Source: Vanrija pseudolonga
Taxonomy: Eukaryota > Basidiomycota > Tremellomycetes > Trichosporonales > Trichosporonaceae
Length of the DNA: 64,000 bases
Direction: 5' to 3'
Assembly: GCF_020906515.1 (NCBI RefSeq)
Contig: NC_085849.1
Coordinates: 2,232,001 to 2,296,000, forward strand
The translations under genes and the position numbers were made by a program. Numbering within the stretch: the first letter of the stretch is position 1; each line of letters starts with the position of its first letter. The notes beneath the pieces were generated by a model. That model saw only the letters and a program-made list of their open reading frames with translations, did no database searches and was not told where the DNA came from. Below are positions 23,450-35,061 of this stretch, piece by piece.

Positions 23450-25634
23450 ATGACAACAGCAACAGAAGTCAAGCTGCTCACGCTGCTGAACGTGAGCGCG
23501 ATCAAGCGGCCGCGCGAGGGCGAAAAGCCTGGCGGATTCCGGAGCCCGACCGTGTCGCGACAGCAGAGCGTGGACGGGGAGGCTCCTACGCCTTCAAAAC
23601 GGCGGCGGAGCGTCGTGTTCGGCGGCGAGCTCGGCCCCAGCGGGAGCACGTACGGGCAGAACGGCAAGAAGGCCAAGGGAAAGGGCAAGGCTGCTGAGCC
23701 TGTCGCTGCGGCGGCCGTGGAGAACGATGAGGAGGCCGGCGAGCCCGACGCCGAGCTCGAGGCCGACTCGGACGACGAGGCAGCCAACGACGACGACACG
23801 TTCAACACACATTTCGGCGCCGCGCCAAGCGTCCTCACTCCCGCGGCTGTCGCTGCTGAGGCCGAGCACAAGTGGGTGACGAGCCGGACGAGCCTGCGAG
23901 GCCTGGGACGGGTGGTGGAGCAGCGTGTCGGCGAGGCATCAGACGGCAAGGCAAGGGTGAGTTGAACGGCCACTCCACGTTCTCAGCTGACGACCAGCTC
24001 ACGCCCGCCATCGCCACCGCCATGGCCTCCAAGCCGCTGGCGAGCACGTACCTCTCCCAGCTGGGCGCCTACACCGACCTGTACGCGCACAGCCTGGACG
24101 GCGAGGCGGACGGGTCGGAGAAGGGCGTCGGCAAGGCCAAGCACCGGGATGCGCTGCGCGCCGCGGCAGCCGCGCACGCGATCAACCACGTCCTCAAGAC
24201 GAGGCGGCGCATCGTGCGCAACAACGAGAAGCTCGCGCGCGCCGCCGCAGCCGCCGACGCCGAGGCGCCCGAGCCCCCGCGCGACCAGTCGTTCACGCGC
24301 CCCAAGGTGCTGCTGTTGCTGCCTCTGCGCTCGCTCGCGCTCGAGTGGCTCGAGAAGCACCTCTTCCCGCTCGCCGGCGAGGGGACGCAGATCGAGAACC
24401 TCCGCCCGTTCACGTCATCCTTCTCTGTGCCTGCGGACGAGGACCCGCTCGCGGGCACCAAGGCCGAGGCCGACTTCCCCGTCGACCACCTGGAAAACTT
24501 CCGCGGCAACTCGGACGACAACTTCCGCTTCGGCATCAAGCTGACCCGCAAGGCGTGGCGCGTCGTCATGCCCCCCGTCAACGAGGCCAAGCTGATCGAG
24601 TGCGACATTGTCATTGCGTCCCCGCTGGCGCTCAAGATGGCCGCCGAGCGCGAGGACAGCACCGACGTGCTGAGCAGTATCGAGATTGCCATTGCCGATG
24701 GGCTCGACGTGCTGCAGATGCAGAACTGGGACCACGTCCAGGTGAGTGATGACGATCCCGACGACGACAAAGGCTGATAATCACCCAGTTCGTGTTCAAG
24801 CACCTCAACGAGATCCCCAAGTCACCGCACGGGTGCGACTTTTCGCGCGTCAAGCCGTGGTACCTCGAGGGCCAGGCGCGGCTCTTGCGCCAGACGCTCC
24901 TGATGAGCCGGTACGACGCGCCCGAGTCGCGCGCGCTGTTCAACGGCTGTGCGAACGTGGCGGGCAAGGTGCGCGTCGACGCGAGCGCGTCGCTTGCGGG
25001 CGTGCTGGACCGTGTGCGCCCCGGTGTGCGCCAGATCTTCAACCGCATCGACGTCGACGCGCCGCGTGGCGCCGCCTCGCTGTCGCCTGAGGCGGCCGTC
25101 GAGGAGGTCGACGCCCGCTTCGAGCACTTTACGAAGAAGACCATCCCCGCCCTCCTCCGCTCCGCCGTCTCGCGCCAGAACACGCTCGTCGTCGTGCCCT
25201 CCTACTTTGACTTTGTCCGCGTGACAAACTACCTCCGCAAAGCCGACAACGTGTCGTATGCCGCCGTGTCAGAGTACTCCTCCAACGCCGAGATCTCGCG
25301 CGCCCGTACGCTGTTTTTCAAGGGCAAGCGCGCGCTCCTCGTCGTCACGGAGCGTCTCCACTTCTACCGCCGGTACAAGCTCCGTGGCGCCAAGACGCTC
25401 GTGTTTTACTCGCTGCCCGAGCACGCCCAGTTCTACTCCGAGTTCCTCGCCACGCCATTCATCCCCTCGCGCGAGGCCGAGGCCGCCGGCGCCGACGCAG
25501 ACGTCGACCCAGCAGAAGTGTCGGCCATCACCCTCTTCTCGCGCTTCGACGTGCTCAAGCTTGAGCGTGTCGTCGGACACGACGACGCAAGGCGCATGCT
25601 CGCCAGCACCGAGGCGCGTTTCGAGTTTGCCTAA
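23450..25634 (+). CDS. UTP25: U3 snoRNP/SSU processome protein Utp25
   Basis: A nucleolar helicase-like scaffold of the small-subunit processome, needed for early 18S pre-rRNA cleavage. Exons: 23450-23956, 23998-24741, 24789-25634 (698 aa). The N-terminus is basic then acidic (DDEAANDDDTFNTHFG). The central part has RPKVLLLLPLRSLALEW, followed by NFRGNSDDNFRFGIKLTRK and IIASPLAL-like IVIASPLALKMA. The C-terminal helicase-like half shows NTLVVVPSYFDFVRVTNYL, VSEYSSNAEISRARTLFF, LLVVTERLHFYRRYKLRG and LPEHAQFYSEFL, close to the family. Canonical DEAD-box ATPase residues are missing, as is normal for Utp25. It starts 188 bp after the RdRP stop on the same strand. Confidence 0.96.
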
Positions 25635-25830
25635 GTAGATGGTTTCAGTGTGTTTAGTTTTCCAATCCCAGCAACATGTACAATGCACTATACGTCACAA
25701 ATGCAATGCAAACCGTGCTACGTACTGCGTGTCGCCCAAGCTACATGACAAGATAGATGTGTTTACGCGGTCAATATGACAACTGAGGCGATCATAAGAG
25801 GGGAGAGGGAGGATAAGGCGATTAGAGGTC

Positions 25831-28800
25831 CTAGTGCTGCGGTGGTGTGTCGGAGCGCCTGTATGCCGACATGGCATTGTTCATCTCGGCCGTTGACGAG
25901 GGTCCGCCCGAGCGGCCGAGCTTGAGGAACGCGGGGAGCGAGGTGCGCGGGCTGTTAGCAGCCGAGGTCGACGACGACGAGGCGGACGCCGACGCCTGGC
26001 GGTCGGTCCACATGGGGGCAGTGGACGGGGGAGGCGCCGTCGTCTCGCGGGCGGGAGCTGGAGGCGGCGAGACGGCGTGCGACTGGATGTGGGCAGGGGC
26101 CGAGGTCGGCACGGGTGCCGTGGGGAGATCGGGGAGGATCTGCGAGTTGAGGCGCAGCTGAGGAAGGCCCATCGCCCCCAGAGGCACAACGGCGGCGTCA
26201 TGCTGACGAGCAGTGGGGGCCGCACGCGGCGTGGCCTGGATAGCTCCACCGCCGCGACCGCCACCGTCACCGCTCATGTCAACATCCTCGTCATCGTCGC
26301 GGCGTGGTGGCGGGTCGCGACGGCCGTTGCCACCGCCACCGGCGCCTCCAGCCGTCCCGTTGCCTGCGGCGTCCGCCGACGGCTCGGGTTCGGCACGAAC
26401 GCTGCACCTAGAATATGCGTTAGCAACTGGCCTGCTTCCAATCCAACGTTACTCACCAGAACCGATGTCCCTCGCTCCACGCCTTGCTCTGGCACTCCTT
26501 GCTGCAGTACTTTGCCTTCCTGCACCGGCGGCACTTTGCAAACTCGCGCGGGTAGACCTCCCATCGGCCGCACGACATGTAGGCACACTGGCGGATGCCG
26601 CCCTGCGCGTCATCCTTGCGGCAGGCGTTGCGCATGATGACACCAGCCCAGTACTGGATCTCGGGCGGGATCTTGAACATGTGCGGGTCCGAGGGGGAGG
26701 GGCGGAACGTGAAGCGTTCCACAAGAGAAAAGATGTTGGGTGTCTCCGAATAGGCGGGACGCTGCGGCAGCTGGACGTCCGAGTCGTCTCCACCGAGGTC
26801 AAAGTACCGGTGCATTGGCCGACGCGGGTGGTGGAAGGTCGCGCGGACATGCGGGTACTTGGACAGATACGCCAAAAGCTGGAGCGCGAGCAAGATGTTG
26901 TCCTCCGAGTAATTGGTGCCCTCGGGGTTGAGAAGCATGCTGACGCCGACGTATGACGCCAGATCCTGGAATCCACGGGGCGCACCGTTGGCGATGATGA
27001 TCTGCGCTGGTGGCACAGCAGGGACCTGCACGGCCAGGTCGACGGCGTTGGCCGTAGGAAGCTGGACGTCAGTCGTCACTCGAGGCGTCTGGGCGGCGCC
27101 GGGCTGTCCAGGCGGGGCACCGGCTTCCATGTCGAAGCGGGCCTGCTCGGCTGCTAGGGCCTCCGGATCGGGATCCTCGGGCACCATGCCGGTGATTCCT
27201 CCAAGGCCGTCAACAATCGCGGGCTGAGGGGCGTTCTCGGGCTGGTTGACTACGGCAGCTGCAGCCTCCATCGCGGCGTTGGCTGCAGCTGCCGCAAGAC
27301 CAGCGTTCAGCGTCGCTGTTGCTAAATCTGTCTCGGGAGCGCCGTCAGAAGCTTCGCTCTCGTCCTGCCGGCGGGTTTCACGGGGTGGAACAAGCAGTGG
27401 TCGACCGACAATGGTTCCTCGGCGTCCGCGCTGAATGTGCATGCCTTCGACGTGCTCGTTGGCATGAACAGACACGCCGCCAACTGGACTCGACTGCGTG
27501 CTGACTGTGTCGGTGGCGAGCTGTGGGATCCGTGCGGCTAATCCCGAGGCCGGGCGGCCCGACTCGACAGCGGCGACAGCGTTGGTGGTTGCCAGACTGT
27601 TGTCGGAACGCGCGCGGGGGATAGCTGGAGGCTCGTCTCCTGACAGAGAAGCAGCGGCACTCGACGCCTGGCTGATGCCTGCGGGCTCGGGTGACCTCCG
27701 TGGGATCTGGAGTGGCAAGACCGGGAGGTGCGCCCGTGGGGTTGTAGTCGCTTGGCTTGGGCCGGCCTCGGCCGTCTCCGTGTTGTCCGTAAACTCGACG
27801 TCCATGCTAGCGTCTGCGCCCGTGTCGGTGTCTGCTGCGTCCGTCTCACCCGCGTCCGTCTCGCCATCAGCCATGTCAACGTCCGTGTCCATCGTGGTCG
27901 TTGGTAGCTGCACTGGCAGCTGCACGGTTGCCGTCCGCGCGCCTCCTGTGCCGTTCCAGGTAATAGTTCCTGCACGGCTCTGGAGGCGGTTGGAGAGGTA
28001 GGACGCCACGCTGACGAGCTGGCCCAACCCTCGGGCAGTGGGTGGGCTTGTAGGGTCGACGGGGCCGGATGGTGGAGGTACGGGGTGACCATTCGCAGGG
28101 CGGGTGGCGGTAGTGGCCTGCTGCTGTGGTGCGTTCGCTTGGCCCTGGGTCACCGCAAGTGGGGCTTGCAGTATGTTCTGCGAAGCAGTCGTTGGAGCCT
28201 GGGCCTGCGGCTGACTCGCTGCTGCACCGCCGGTATCGCGCGTGTTGCTGCTGCTATTGCTGCTGTTGGGGTGTCGTGACCCGGGTTGTCTTCTCCTGCG
28301 GGGGTCGACACCGGGCAAAGGCGCGCCAGACGCAAGGGCATCAACGGCAGCCTGACTGCCTAGCGACGACGAGAGGATGGCAATACCGCTCTTCTTGAGG
28401 AACGACTCGAGGATCTGCGCGACAATGTCGAGCGCGCCAGCCTGGACGACTCTGGTACGGATCGTCTCGTTTCCGCGAACGCCAATGTTGACGACGCACT
28501 GAAAGGCGAGCGAGTGCCGTAGCGAGATGGCCCGGTCAACGTTGATTGTTCGTGCCGTGCTCGGTCCGTTTAGCCCCCAGAGGTCGGGCATGGTCGGTTC
28601 GCGGGGAAGGCAAGAGTCTCGGAGAATGTCGAGCATGCGTTCCAGGCCGCCGTCCATGGTGAGCACTTCGCGAATGCGGGGGGACGTCGAGGTGAGGTAC
28701 GTCAGCTGACATAGGTTGTTGAGGAGGGCGAGCGTCGAGTTGGTGTCGAGTGCTACGTCGTGTGTCAGCTGTTGTGGGCAAGATGGCGGGAGCCAGGCCA

Positions 28801-29005
28801 AGGGCTCGGTTGGGCAAGAGACACGGCAAGATCTTGTGTCTCGTCCCGAGCGGCTCTGCGGCGGCGGGGGCGGCTGGCGGGCTGGCGGCGGCGGCGGGGC
28901 GGGCTGCTGCTGCTGCGCTTACTCACCTCTTCTGTCGTACAGCATCTGGTTGATGCTGATGACTGCCCTGTTTGAGGGGGGAAAGGTGTAGTTTGACTCG
29001 CGCAT
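25831..29005 (-). CDS. MUB1: MYND zinc-finger protein Mub1/SamB
   Basis: In yeast Mub1 is the adaptor of the Ubr2 ubiquitin ligase that turns over Rpn4; the Aspergillus orthologue SamB affects hyphal morphology. Exons: 29005-28927, 28752-26457, 26407-25831 (983 aa). The N-terminus MRESNYTFPPSNRAVISI joins across the first intron to DRRALDTNSTLALLNNLCQL, the typical start of the family, followed by armadillo-like helices (SLAFQCVVNIGVRGNETI). A long disordered Ala/Thr/Asp region follows. The MYND finger (CAYMSCGRWEVYPREFAKC, CRKAKYCSKECQ, GHRFWC) has its last Cys encoded after the second intron. The Pro-rich tail is disordered. The first intron is unusually long (174 nt) and rich in GCAGC/GCCGC. 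Confidence 0.93.
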
Positions 29006-29665
29006 TGCTGGCTGGGCGATGGCTTGTACGAGCCTTTGTCAGCCTTGCTGGTGGGAGTGGTCGACAGTGTCGCGTGGGCGGGGCGGCCAGTGGCCCTAAA
29101 GGCTCGGGACTGGGATGTGAGGTGGACGGTGTTACAAGGGGGCGGCGGGCGAGCGGCGTCGTCGAGAGGTACTGTATGCAAGGGGGGGTCGTGGCCGTGC
29201 GTCGTCTAGAGGCGCAGATGGGATTGAGTAGTACAAAAGGTCGATGAAGGGGAAGATGAGGTTTATGCAAAGGGGCAAGGAGATGGGGGGTTGAATGTGA
29301 GTGTGAGTGAGTGAGAGGTGGTGGTGGTGGTGGGTGTGGGCGCGGCGGGAGGCCAGCCAGCCAGCCAGCCCAGACGCACAGCCCAGCCAGCCCAGCCCAG
29401 GCGGCGGCGGCGGCGGCGATGGCGGCACCAGTGTCATTGTACTGCACACCTGCGTCACACTGGCGCGCGCGCCCATCACACCCCGCAACGGAATCAAATT
29501 ATATAGGCCACTTCACACTCCCTCCTGCTGCTAATGACCGAAGCCTTGACCAAGCAAGCGTCCTCCTCCTCGGTGGCACTGCCCCAACATGTGCAATGCA
29601 ATGCAAGCAGCAACTAGGCTGCTCTCTACATGATGCATAAACTACCACCATCAAATCTCCCCCCT
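29006..29665. other. 660-bp intergenic region between PRP17 (3') and MUB1 (5')
   Basis: No gene. The MUB1 leader side is low-complexity: GGTGGTGGTGG near 29320 and a CCAG-type repeat (CCAGCCAGCC) at about 29353-29400, followed by GGCGGCGGCGG. A TATA-like TTATATAG occurs at about 29498. Confidence 0.55.
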
Positions 29666-31681
29666 CTAAGCCCACAGCTTGATCAATCCATCCCACGAAG
29701 CGGTAATGACCTTGGACTAGAAGCCGTCAGCAACCAACCTTGCCCATTCCCACTCAAGCCATTACGACACCTGTTACTCACATGCTCATTAGGCAGCCAC
29801 ACGTGATCAATCACGACCTGGTCGTGCGCGTGCATCCGCTTTGCGATCTTGCCAGTCTTCCAGTCCCAGAACACGACGTCACCACCGCCCGTGCCAGATG
29901 AGATGTACTTGCCGTCTGGCGAGAAGTTGACGGCGCACGCATAGCCCGCAACGGTGTGACCCGCAAACCGCTTCTTCTTGTTCTGCCTAAAGTTGCCGTC
30001 GGCAGAGTAGACGAGAATCTGGTTGTCGAGCGACTGGCACGCCACGTACTTGTCTGGATTGTCAGTTGGTGTCAATGGCCGGACAACTCACTGCTTGGGT
30101 GCTTGGCGACCGACGGCATCGAGTGCATGTACGGTTCGGCGATGTACTTGATGACGACGGGAATGTCATAGTCCCAGCCGCGGATCGTCTTGTCGTCCGA
30201 GGTCGTGAGGAAACGGCGGTTGTTGTCCACAAACGTAATGGTGTTGACCGGACCGAGATGCTGGTCATATGTCTGCGTGATCTCGTGTGCTCTCAGGTCG
30301 TACTGGATAATCTTCTTGTCCTGCATACCGGCCAGGAAGACGTTCTGCTTGTCGCCGTCGGGGTTGAACTTGACAACGTTGGCGACCTTGCCGTTCGAGA
30401 AGGCCTGGATACACTTGCCCGTCTCCGTGTCCCAGAGCTTGATCGTGCGGTCGTACGAAGACGACAAGAACTTTGATCCGTCGTTGTTGAACGTGACGTC
30501 CTTGACCGCTTGCGAGTGGCCGAGGAAGGTTCGCAGGCAGTTGCCCTCGTGGTACACGTCCCAGAGCTGCGGCGTCAGTACTGGCCCAGCGAAATCCCCC
30601 ACCAACTCACCTTGATCTTCGTGTCCATACTGCCACTGAGCAACAAGTGTCCACTCTTCGGGAAGAGCCTGATCGCCGAAACGCCCTTGTTGTGACCCGT
30701 CCAGGTGTGGATGCACTTGCCGCTGGGCATGTAGGCATTGGGTGGCGGCGCGCTCTCGGAGGGGTTGAGCTTGACGTCGACGTCGTTCGGGATATGCATG
30801 TACGTTCGTCCGGCGTAGTCGTGGAGCTCTTTTCCGTGGAAGATGGACTTCTCCTCGCGAGCAGCCTTCATCTTGGCCTGGGCTGCCTCCTTGGCCTCCT
30901 CGCGACGGCGCTTCTCCTCGCGCCACTCCTCGGCGTCCTCCTCGACCTCCTCCTCGACGTCCTTGGCGCCCTCATAGTCGGCCCATGGGCCAATGTACGC
31001 GCCGTCGCCGTCGACAATACTCGCGTCGCCACCCGCCTGGCGCTTGCGCTTCTCGGCCCTCCTCGTCGCTCGCGAGACCTTGAACGTGTCGACCATGGAG
31101 AAGCCGTTCGCCTGTGCCGCTTCCAAAGACCCAACAACACCGGCCCCGCCGTTCGCTGTTGGGTCCAGCGCGTACCCATGTACCGCAAATGTCCGTTGTT
31201 GCCTGCTGAACTCGTAGCTGTCCATCGCCTGCTGCTCAACATGGCCTGAGGCGTCAGCACACTCCTCACACCACCAACCACACTACCCACCAGACAAAGA
31301 GTTCATTCCCTTGTTCTTGGCCTGGTTGAACGGGTCCTGCGGGCCCTGCACCGGCCGGGTCATGTCCTCATACCGCAAGTTGACATTGATGACCTGGTCC
31401 GTTGGCCGAGCGATGATGGCGTTGGAGATGGCATTCGGGTCCTCCTTCAGAACATCTGGCGCGGCAGCCACCGCGACAGTCGTGTCGAGCGCCTCGGCCT
31501 TGGCTGTGCCGTTGCCGCTCAATCCGAAGGCGTCGGTCTGAGCCTGCTTTTCCAACTGCTCATCGTCCTCATCGTCATCAATGTCGGGTGCGGCGGCGAC
31601 AGCGGTACGAGATGAAGACGCGACGATGGACGGCCCTGCTGTCTCGTCGTCGGACGACTCGTATCCTGCCAAGAGCGACAT
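29666..31681 (-). CDS. PRP17: Splicing factor Prp17/Cdc40 (WD40)
   Basis: A spliceosomal WD40 protein acting at the second catalytic step. Exons: 31681-31291, 31245-30611, 30566-30092, 30053-29782, 29716-29666 (607 aa). The N-terminus has [13 protein letters not shown] and [19 protein letters not shown], the linker has [10 protein letters not shown] and [20 protein letters not shown], and a seven-blade WD propeller starts at [19 protein letters not shown]. Blades include [51 protein letters not shown] and, last, [13 protein letters not shown] split by the final intron. Length and motifs match the family. It lies 334 bp head-to-head from the JMJD4 gene. Confidence 0.96.
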
Positions 31682-32015
31682 TGTGGGTGGCAAGTGTTGT
31701 TGTTGTTTGTCAAGTATGTATCGGTGGACTTTGAGATGTGGATGGAGGTGGAAAGTGATGGTGGATGAGCCTGACACGCAGCAAAAGTGCTGGCTGGCAT
31801 GGCGTGTAAGCGGTTTCATTTTGACAAGTATCCCAAAGCTAAATGACTATTAGGAGCATTTTGTAATCGCAGATCCCCGTTATCAGGCTCACGTGACCAA
31901 CGCGCACAGGCCCCGCAATGTTGTTGCGAGTGGCCCTTCCTCCCCTCGACTGTCGCGTTTGCATCTCTCCTTCGTCTCATTCCAGCTCAAAACGTAGGGA
32001 GGCCAGGGCAAGACC
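31682..32015. other. 334-bp shared promoter of PRP17 and the JMJD4 gene
   Basis: A compact divergent promoter; no gene. It is less GC-rich in the middle (TTTCATTTTGACAAG near 31816, then TTTTGTAATCG), which is a plausible nucleosome-poor centre serving both genes. Confidence 0.5.
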
Positions 32016-33408
32016 ATGGGAGCACCCCTTCCATCGGCCCTATCAGACGCCGAGCGCGCCGAGCTCCTGCGCGATGTGCCCGTCCGCCCCTTCCCAACCT
32101 ACGACGACCTTCCCTACCCCGACTTCTACGTTGGTAACCCGGCCCGTGGCGGCGCTCACCTACCCAGCGTGAGCACCTGGTGCCCAACACGCCGTTCCTT
32201 CTCTCTGCAGCCGCGACCGTACACTGGCCGGCACGCACAGCGTGGGTAGCTGGCGAGCTCCCGAACCTGCCTTCCCTCTGCGCCTTCGCCGACCAAGTCG
32301 TGCCTGTCGCCAACACGGCCGAGCGCGAGTTCTCCGAGTTCGAGCGCTCCGAGCGCCCGCTCGGTGAGGTGCTCGACGCGTGGGAGAGCGGTGATGGCGC
32401 GTCACTTTACGTCAAGGACTGGCACCTCGTCGCCGAGCTCGAGTTGGCGGGGCAGAGCGGGAGGGAGGTGTACGCCCCGCCCCCGTGTTTCCGAGGTGAG
32501 CTAAAGGGAGACGTGCATTGTAGCTGACAAAGCAGACGATTGGCTTAGCCCTCCATTTGACACTTCGCCTTCCTCCAAGGCCGCAGCGCACGCATCAACG
32601 GCCGACTTCCGCTTCGTCTACGCCGGCCCAGCGGGGACGTTCACTCCGCTCCACCGCGACGTGTACGGCTCGTACTCGTGGTCGGCGAACGTCGTCGGGC
32701 GGAAGCTCTGGTGGTTGTTTCCCCCAGGTACTGAGCACGACCCGGCGCTGCGGGACTCTCGTGACGAGCTGCTTTTCGACGTGCGCGGGCTCCCGGCCGA
32801 GGCGAAGGGGGTCAAGGTGCTGCAAGAGGCTGGCGAGGTCATCTTCGTCCCGTCAGGATGGCACCACCAGGTTGTGAACCTCGATTTTGTGGGTGTGAAA
32901 AGCGAGGATTCCGTCCTAACCCACCAGTGTATCTCGATCAACCACAACTTCTTCTCGTCAGCGACCCTGTCGCGGGTATACGACGCGCTCCGGGTGTCAG
33001 AGGCGCGGTGCGCCGCTGCGATCGACGACGTGCGTGGGGACATCAAGGCGCGCCTCGGTTCTGCCACGGTCGAGATTGCAGGCGAGACCGTGCCCGCCTG
33101 GGAGGCCGAATGGGCCGCCGAGGTCGACGGCCTGCTGGCACGCGACGCCGGCTGGGGGTGGGCCGGGTTCTGGGGCTGCGTCCTGGAGAACATCATGGTG
33201 GGTTTCCAGGAGAGTTTTACGGCTAACCCACCAGCACCCGCCCACGAGCGCCGAGCTCTCCCCGCCCACTGCGGACCGGGACGCGTTTGTCCGCGCCGTG
33301 CTGGACAAGTTTAAGGCGTCGTCCGAGTGGCGGCTGCTTCCTGAGGCGAGGGCGATCGCCGCGCAGGTTGAAGAGCTGCTCGCGGCACCGAGTCAAAGCA
33401 CCTTATAA
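32016..33408 (+). CDS. JmjC-domain hydroxylase, JMJD4-like
   Basis: JmjC oxygenases use Fe(II) and 2-oxoglutarate; human JMJD4 hydroxylates a lysine of release factor eRF1. Exons: 32016-32129, 32168-32495, 32536-32888, 32928-33197, 33235-33408 (412 aa). The N-terminal helix leads to DFYREHLVPNTPFLL, which is only formed with the GTTGGT donor at 32130. The JmjC core shows FTPLHRDVYGSYSWSANVVG (iron ligands His and Asp in HRD), KLWWLFPPG, GEVIFVPSGWHHQVVNL (distal His) and SINHNFF. The HxD...H triad is complete. The intron 32889-32927 is 39 nt and in frame; removing it joins VVNLDF to CISINHNFF, matching the family. The JMJD4 assignment over other JmjC subgroups rests on the PSGWHHQV...SINHN spacing. 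Confidence 0.88.
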
Positions 33409-33684
33409 ACACACCAACCCACCCGCACATTGTACCACTTCACCATAGATCCTACAGCATCTCCTCGTGTATGCATCTACTTGCATGTTTGTCCAGCCCA
33501 TGCTCAGCAACAGCATCAGCCGCCTTGGTGGCGGGGCCAAACCCACGCGAGCGCCACGATCAGTGGCAACATCACGTGATCCATGAATTTCAAGACTTCG
33601 GCGTCTCGAAGTCAACCACCACCAGCGTCGAAGACGACCTCATCGAGCTCACTCTTGTTGCCATCTCACCCACACACCCACACA

Positions 33685-34960
33685 ATGCCGGCCCCAACAC
33701 CCGGGCCCTCGCGCCCCAAGTCGGACCTGCTGCGCTTTACGACGCACCGCCACCTACGCCAGCGCCTCGTGCTCTCCGTGCTGTCGGGGCGCTCAATCCG
33801 CGTCGACGGTATCCGGTCCGACGACGTGCACGTCGGTCTGCGCGACTACGAGGTCAACCTCTTGCGGCTGGTGGAGAAGATTACGAACGGGAGCACGATC
33901 GAGATTAATGTGACGGGTGGGTTGGCGCCGTCGCCTCTGTCTTTGCTCCGAGCTCACTCCGCCCCCAGGTACATCGTTCGTCTTCCACCCCGGCCTGCTC
34001 CCCGGCGGCAGCTTCACGCACACGGCCCACGCGGGCCGCAGCGTAGGCTACTACCTCGAGGTCGTGGTGCCCCTCGCGCCGTTCAGCAAGAAGCCGCTCC
34101 AGCTCACGCTGAACGGGATTACTGGCGCCGAGGGGCGCGACATGTCCGCGGACATGGTACGCACCGTCACGCTCCCGACGCTGCACCTCTTCGGGGTGAG
34201 CGACGGGCTCGAGCTGCAGATCAAGAAGCGCGGTGCTGCGCCTTTGGGCGGAGGACAGGTCGTCTTCAAATGCCCGGCGGTGCGCCAGCTCAAGACTATC
34301 CAGTTCACGGAGAAGGGCCGCGTCAAGAAGATCCGCGGCATCGCGTACAGCACCCGCGTGAGCCCGCAGTTCGCCAACCGCATGGTCGAGGCCGCGCGCG
34401 CGGTCGTGAACCGGTACACGCCCGACATTTATCTGTACACCGACGTGTACAAGGGCGACGAGGCGGGCAAGTCCCCAGGGTACGGGCTCACGCTCGTGGC
34501 CCAGTCGACGACGGAGGCGATCCACGCCGCCGAGTGTCTCTCGCTCGATCCGAAGGCGGTCAAGGAGGGCAGCGTGGCGCAGACGCCCGAGGATATCGCG
34601 CTGCATGCCGCCCGGCTGCTGCTCGAGGAGATCAGCCACGGAGGGTGTGTCGACGGAAAGCACCAGTGGCTCGTGCTCCTCCTCATGGTGCTGGGCAAGG
34701 AGGACGTCGGCAAGTGTCTCATGGGAGACCTGACGGCGCATACGTGAGTGGCGGTAGGGGAGGGCTGAGTTGAGACTGACTCTCGCAGCGTCCAGTTCCT
34801 CCGCGATATCATGGCCTTCTTCGGTGTCAAGTTTAAGATTACGCCAGTGGACGCCGCCGACGCTGCCGACGCCGAGGGGCCAAAACGTAATGGCACAGGC
34901 GAGGTCCTGGTCTCCTGCGTCGGTATCGGGTACAGCAACGTCAACAAGTCCATGGCGTAA
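33685..34960 (+). CDS. RCL1: RNA 3'-terminal phosphate cyclase-like protein Rcl1
   Basis: A nucleolar protein related to RNA cyclases, but known in yeast as a Bms1 partner needed for pre-rRNA cleavage at A2. Exons: 33685-33916, 33969-34743, 34789-34960 (392 aa). Motifs: LLRFTTHRHLRQRLVLSVLS, IRVDGIRSDDVHVGLRDYE, GTSFVFHPGLLPGG, GRSVGYYLEVVVPLAPFSKK, KIRGIAYSTRVSPQFANRMV, SPGYGLTLVAQSTTEAIHAA, and GGCVDGKHQWLVLLLMVLG. The His nucleophile of true cyclases does not appear in the expected place, consistent with the non-catalytic Rcl1 branch. It follows the JMJD4 gene by 276 bp. Confidence 0.96.
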
Positions 34961-35061
34961 AGGCATCATTCACTATAGCAACTGTATGTATAACACGGGC
35001 ATATTTCTAGATCACGGGAGCCTCGGTCAGGATTCAAACATACACACACACACTCGCCGCA

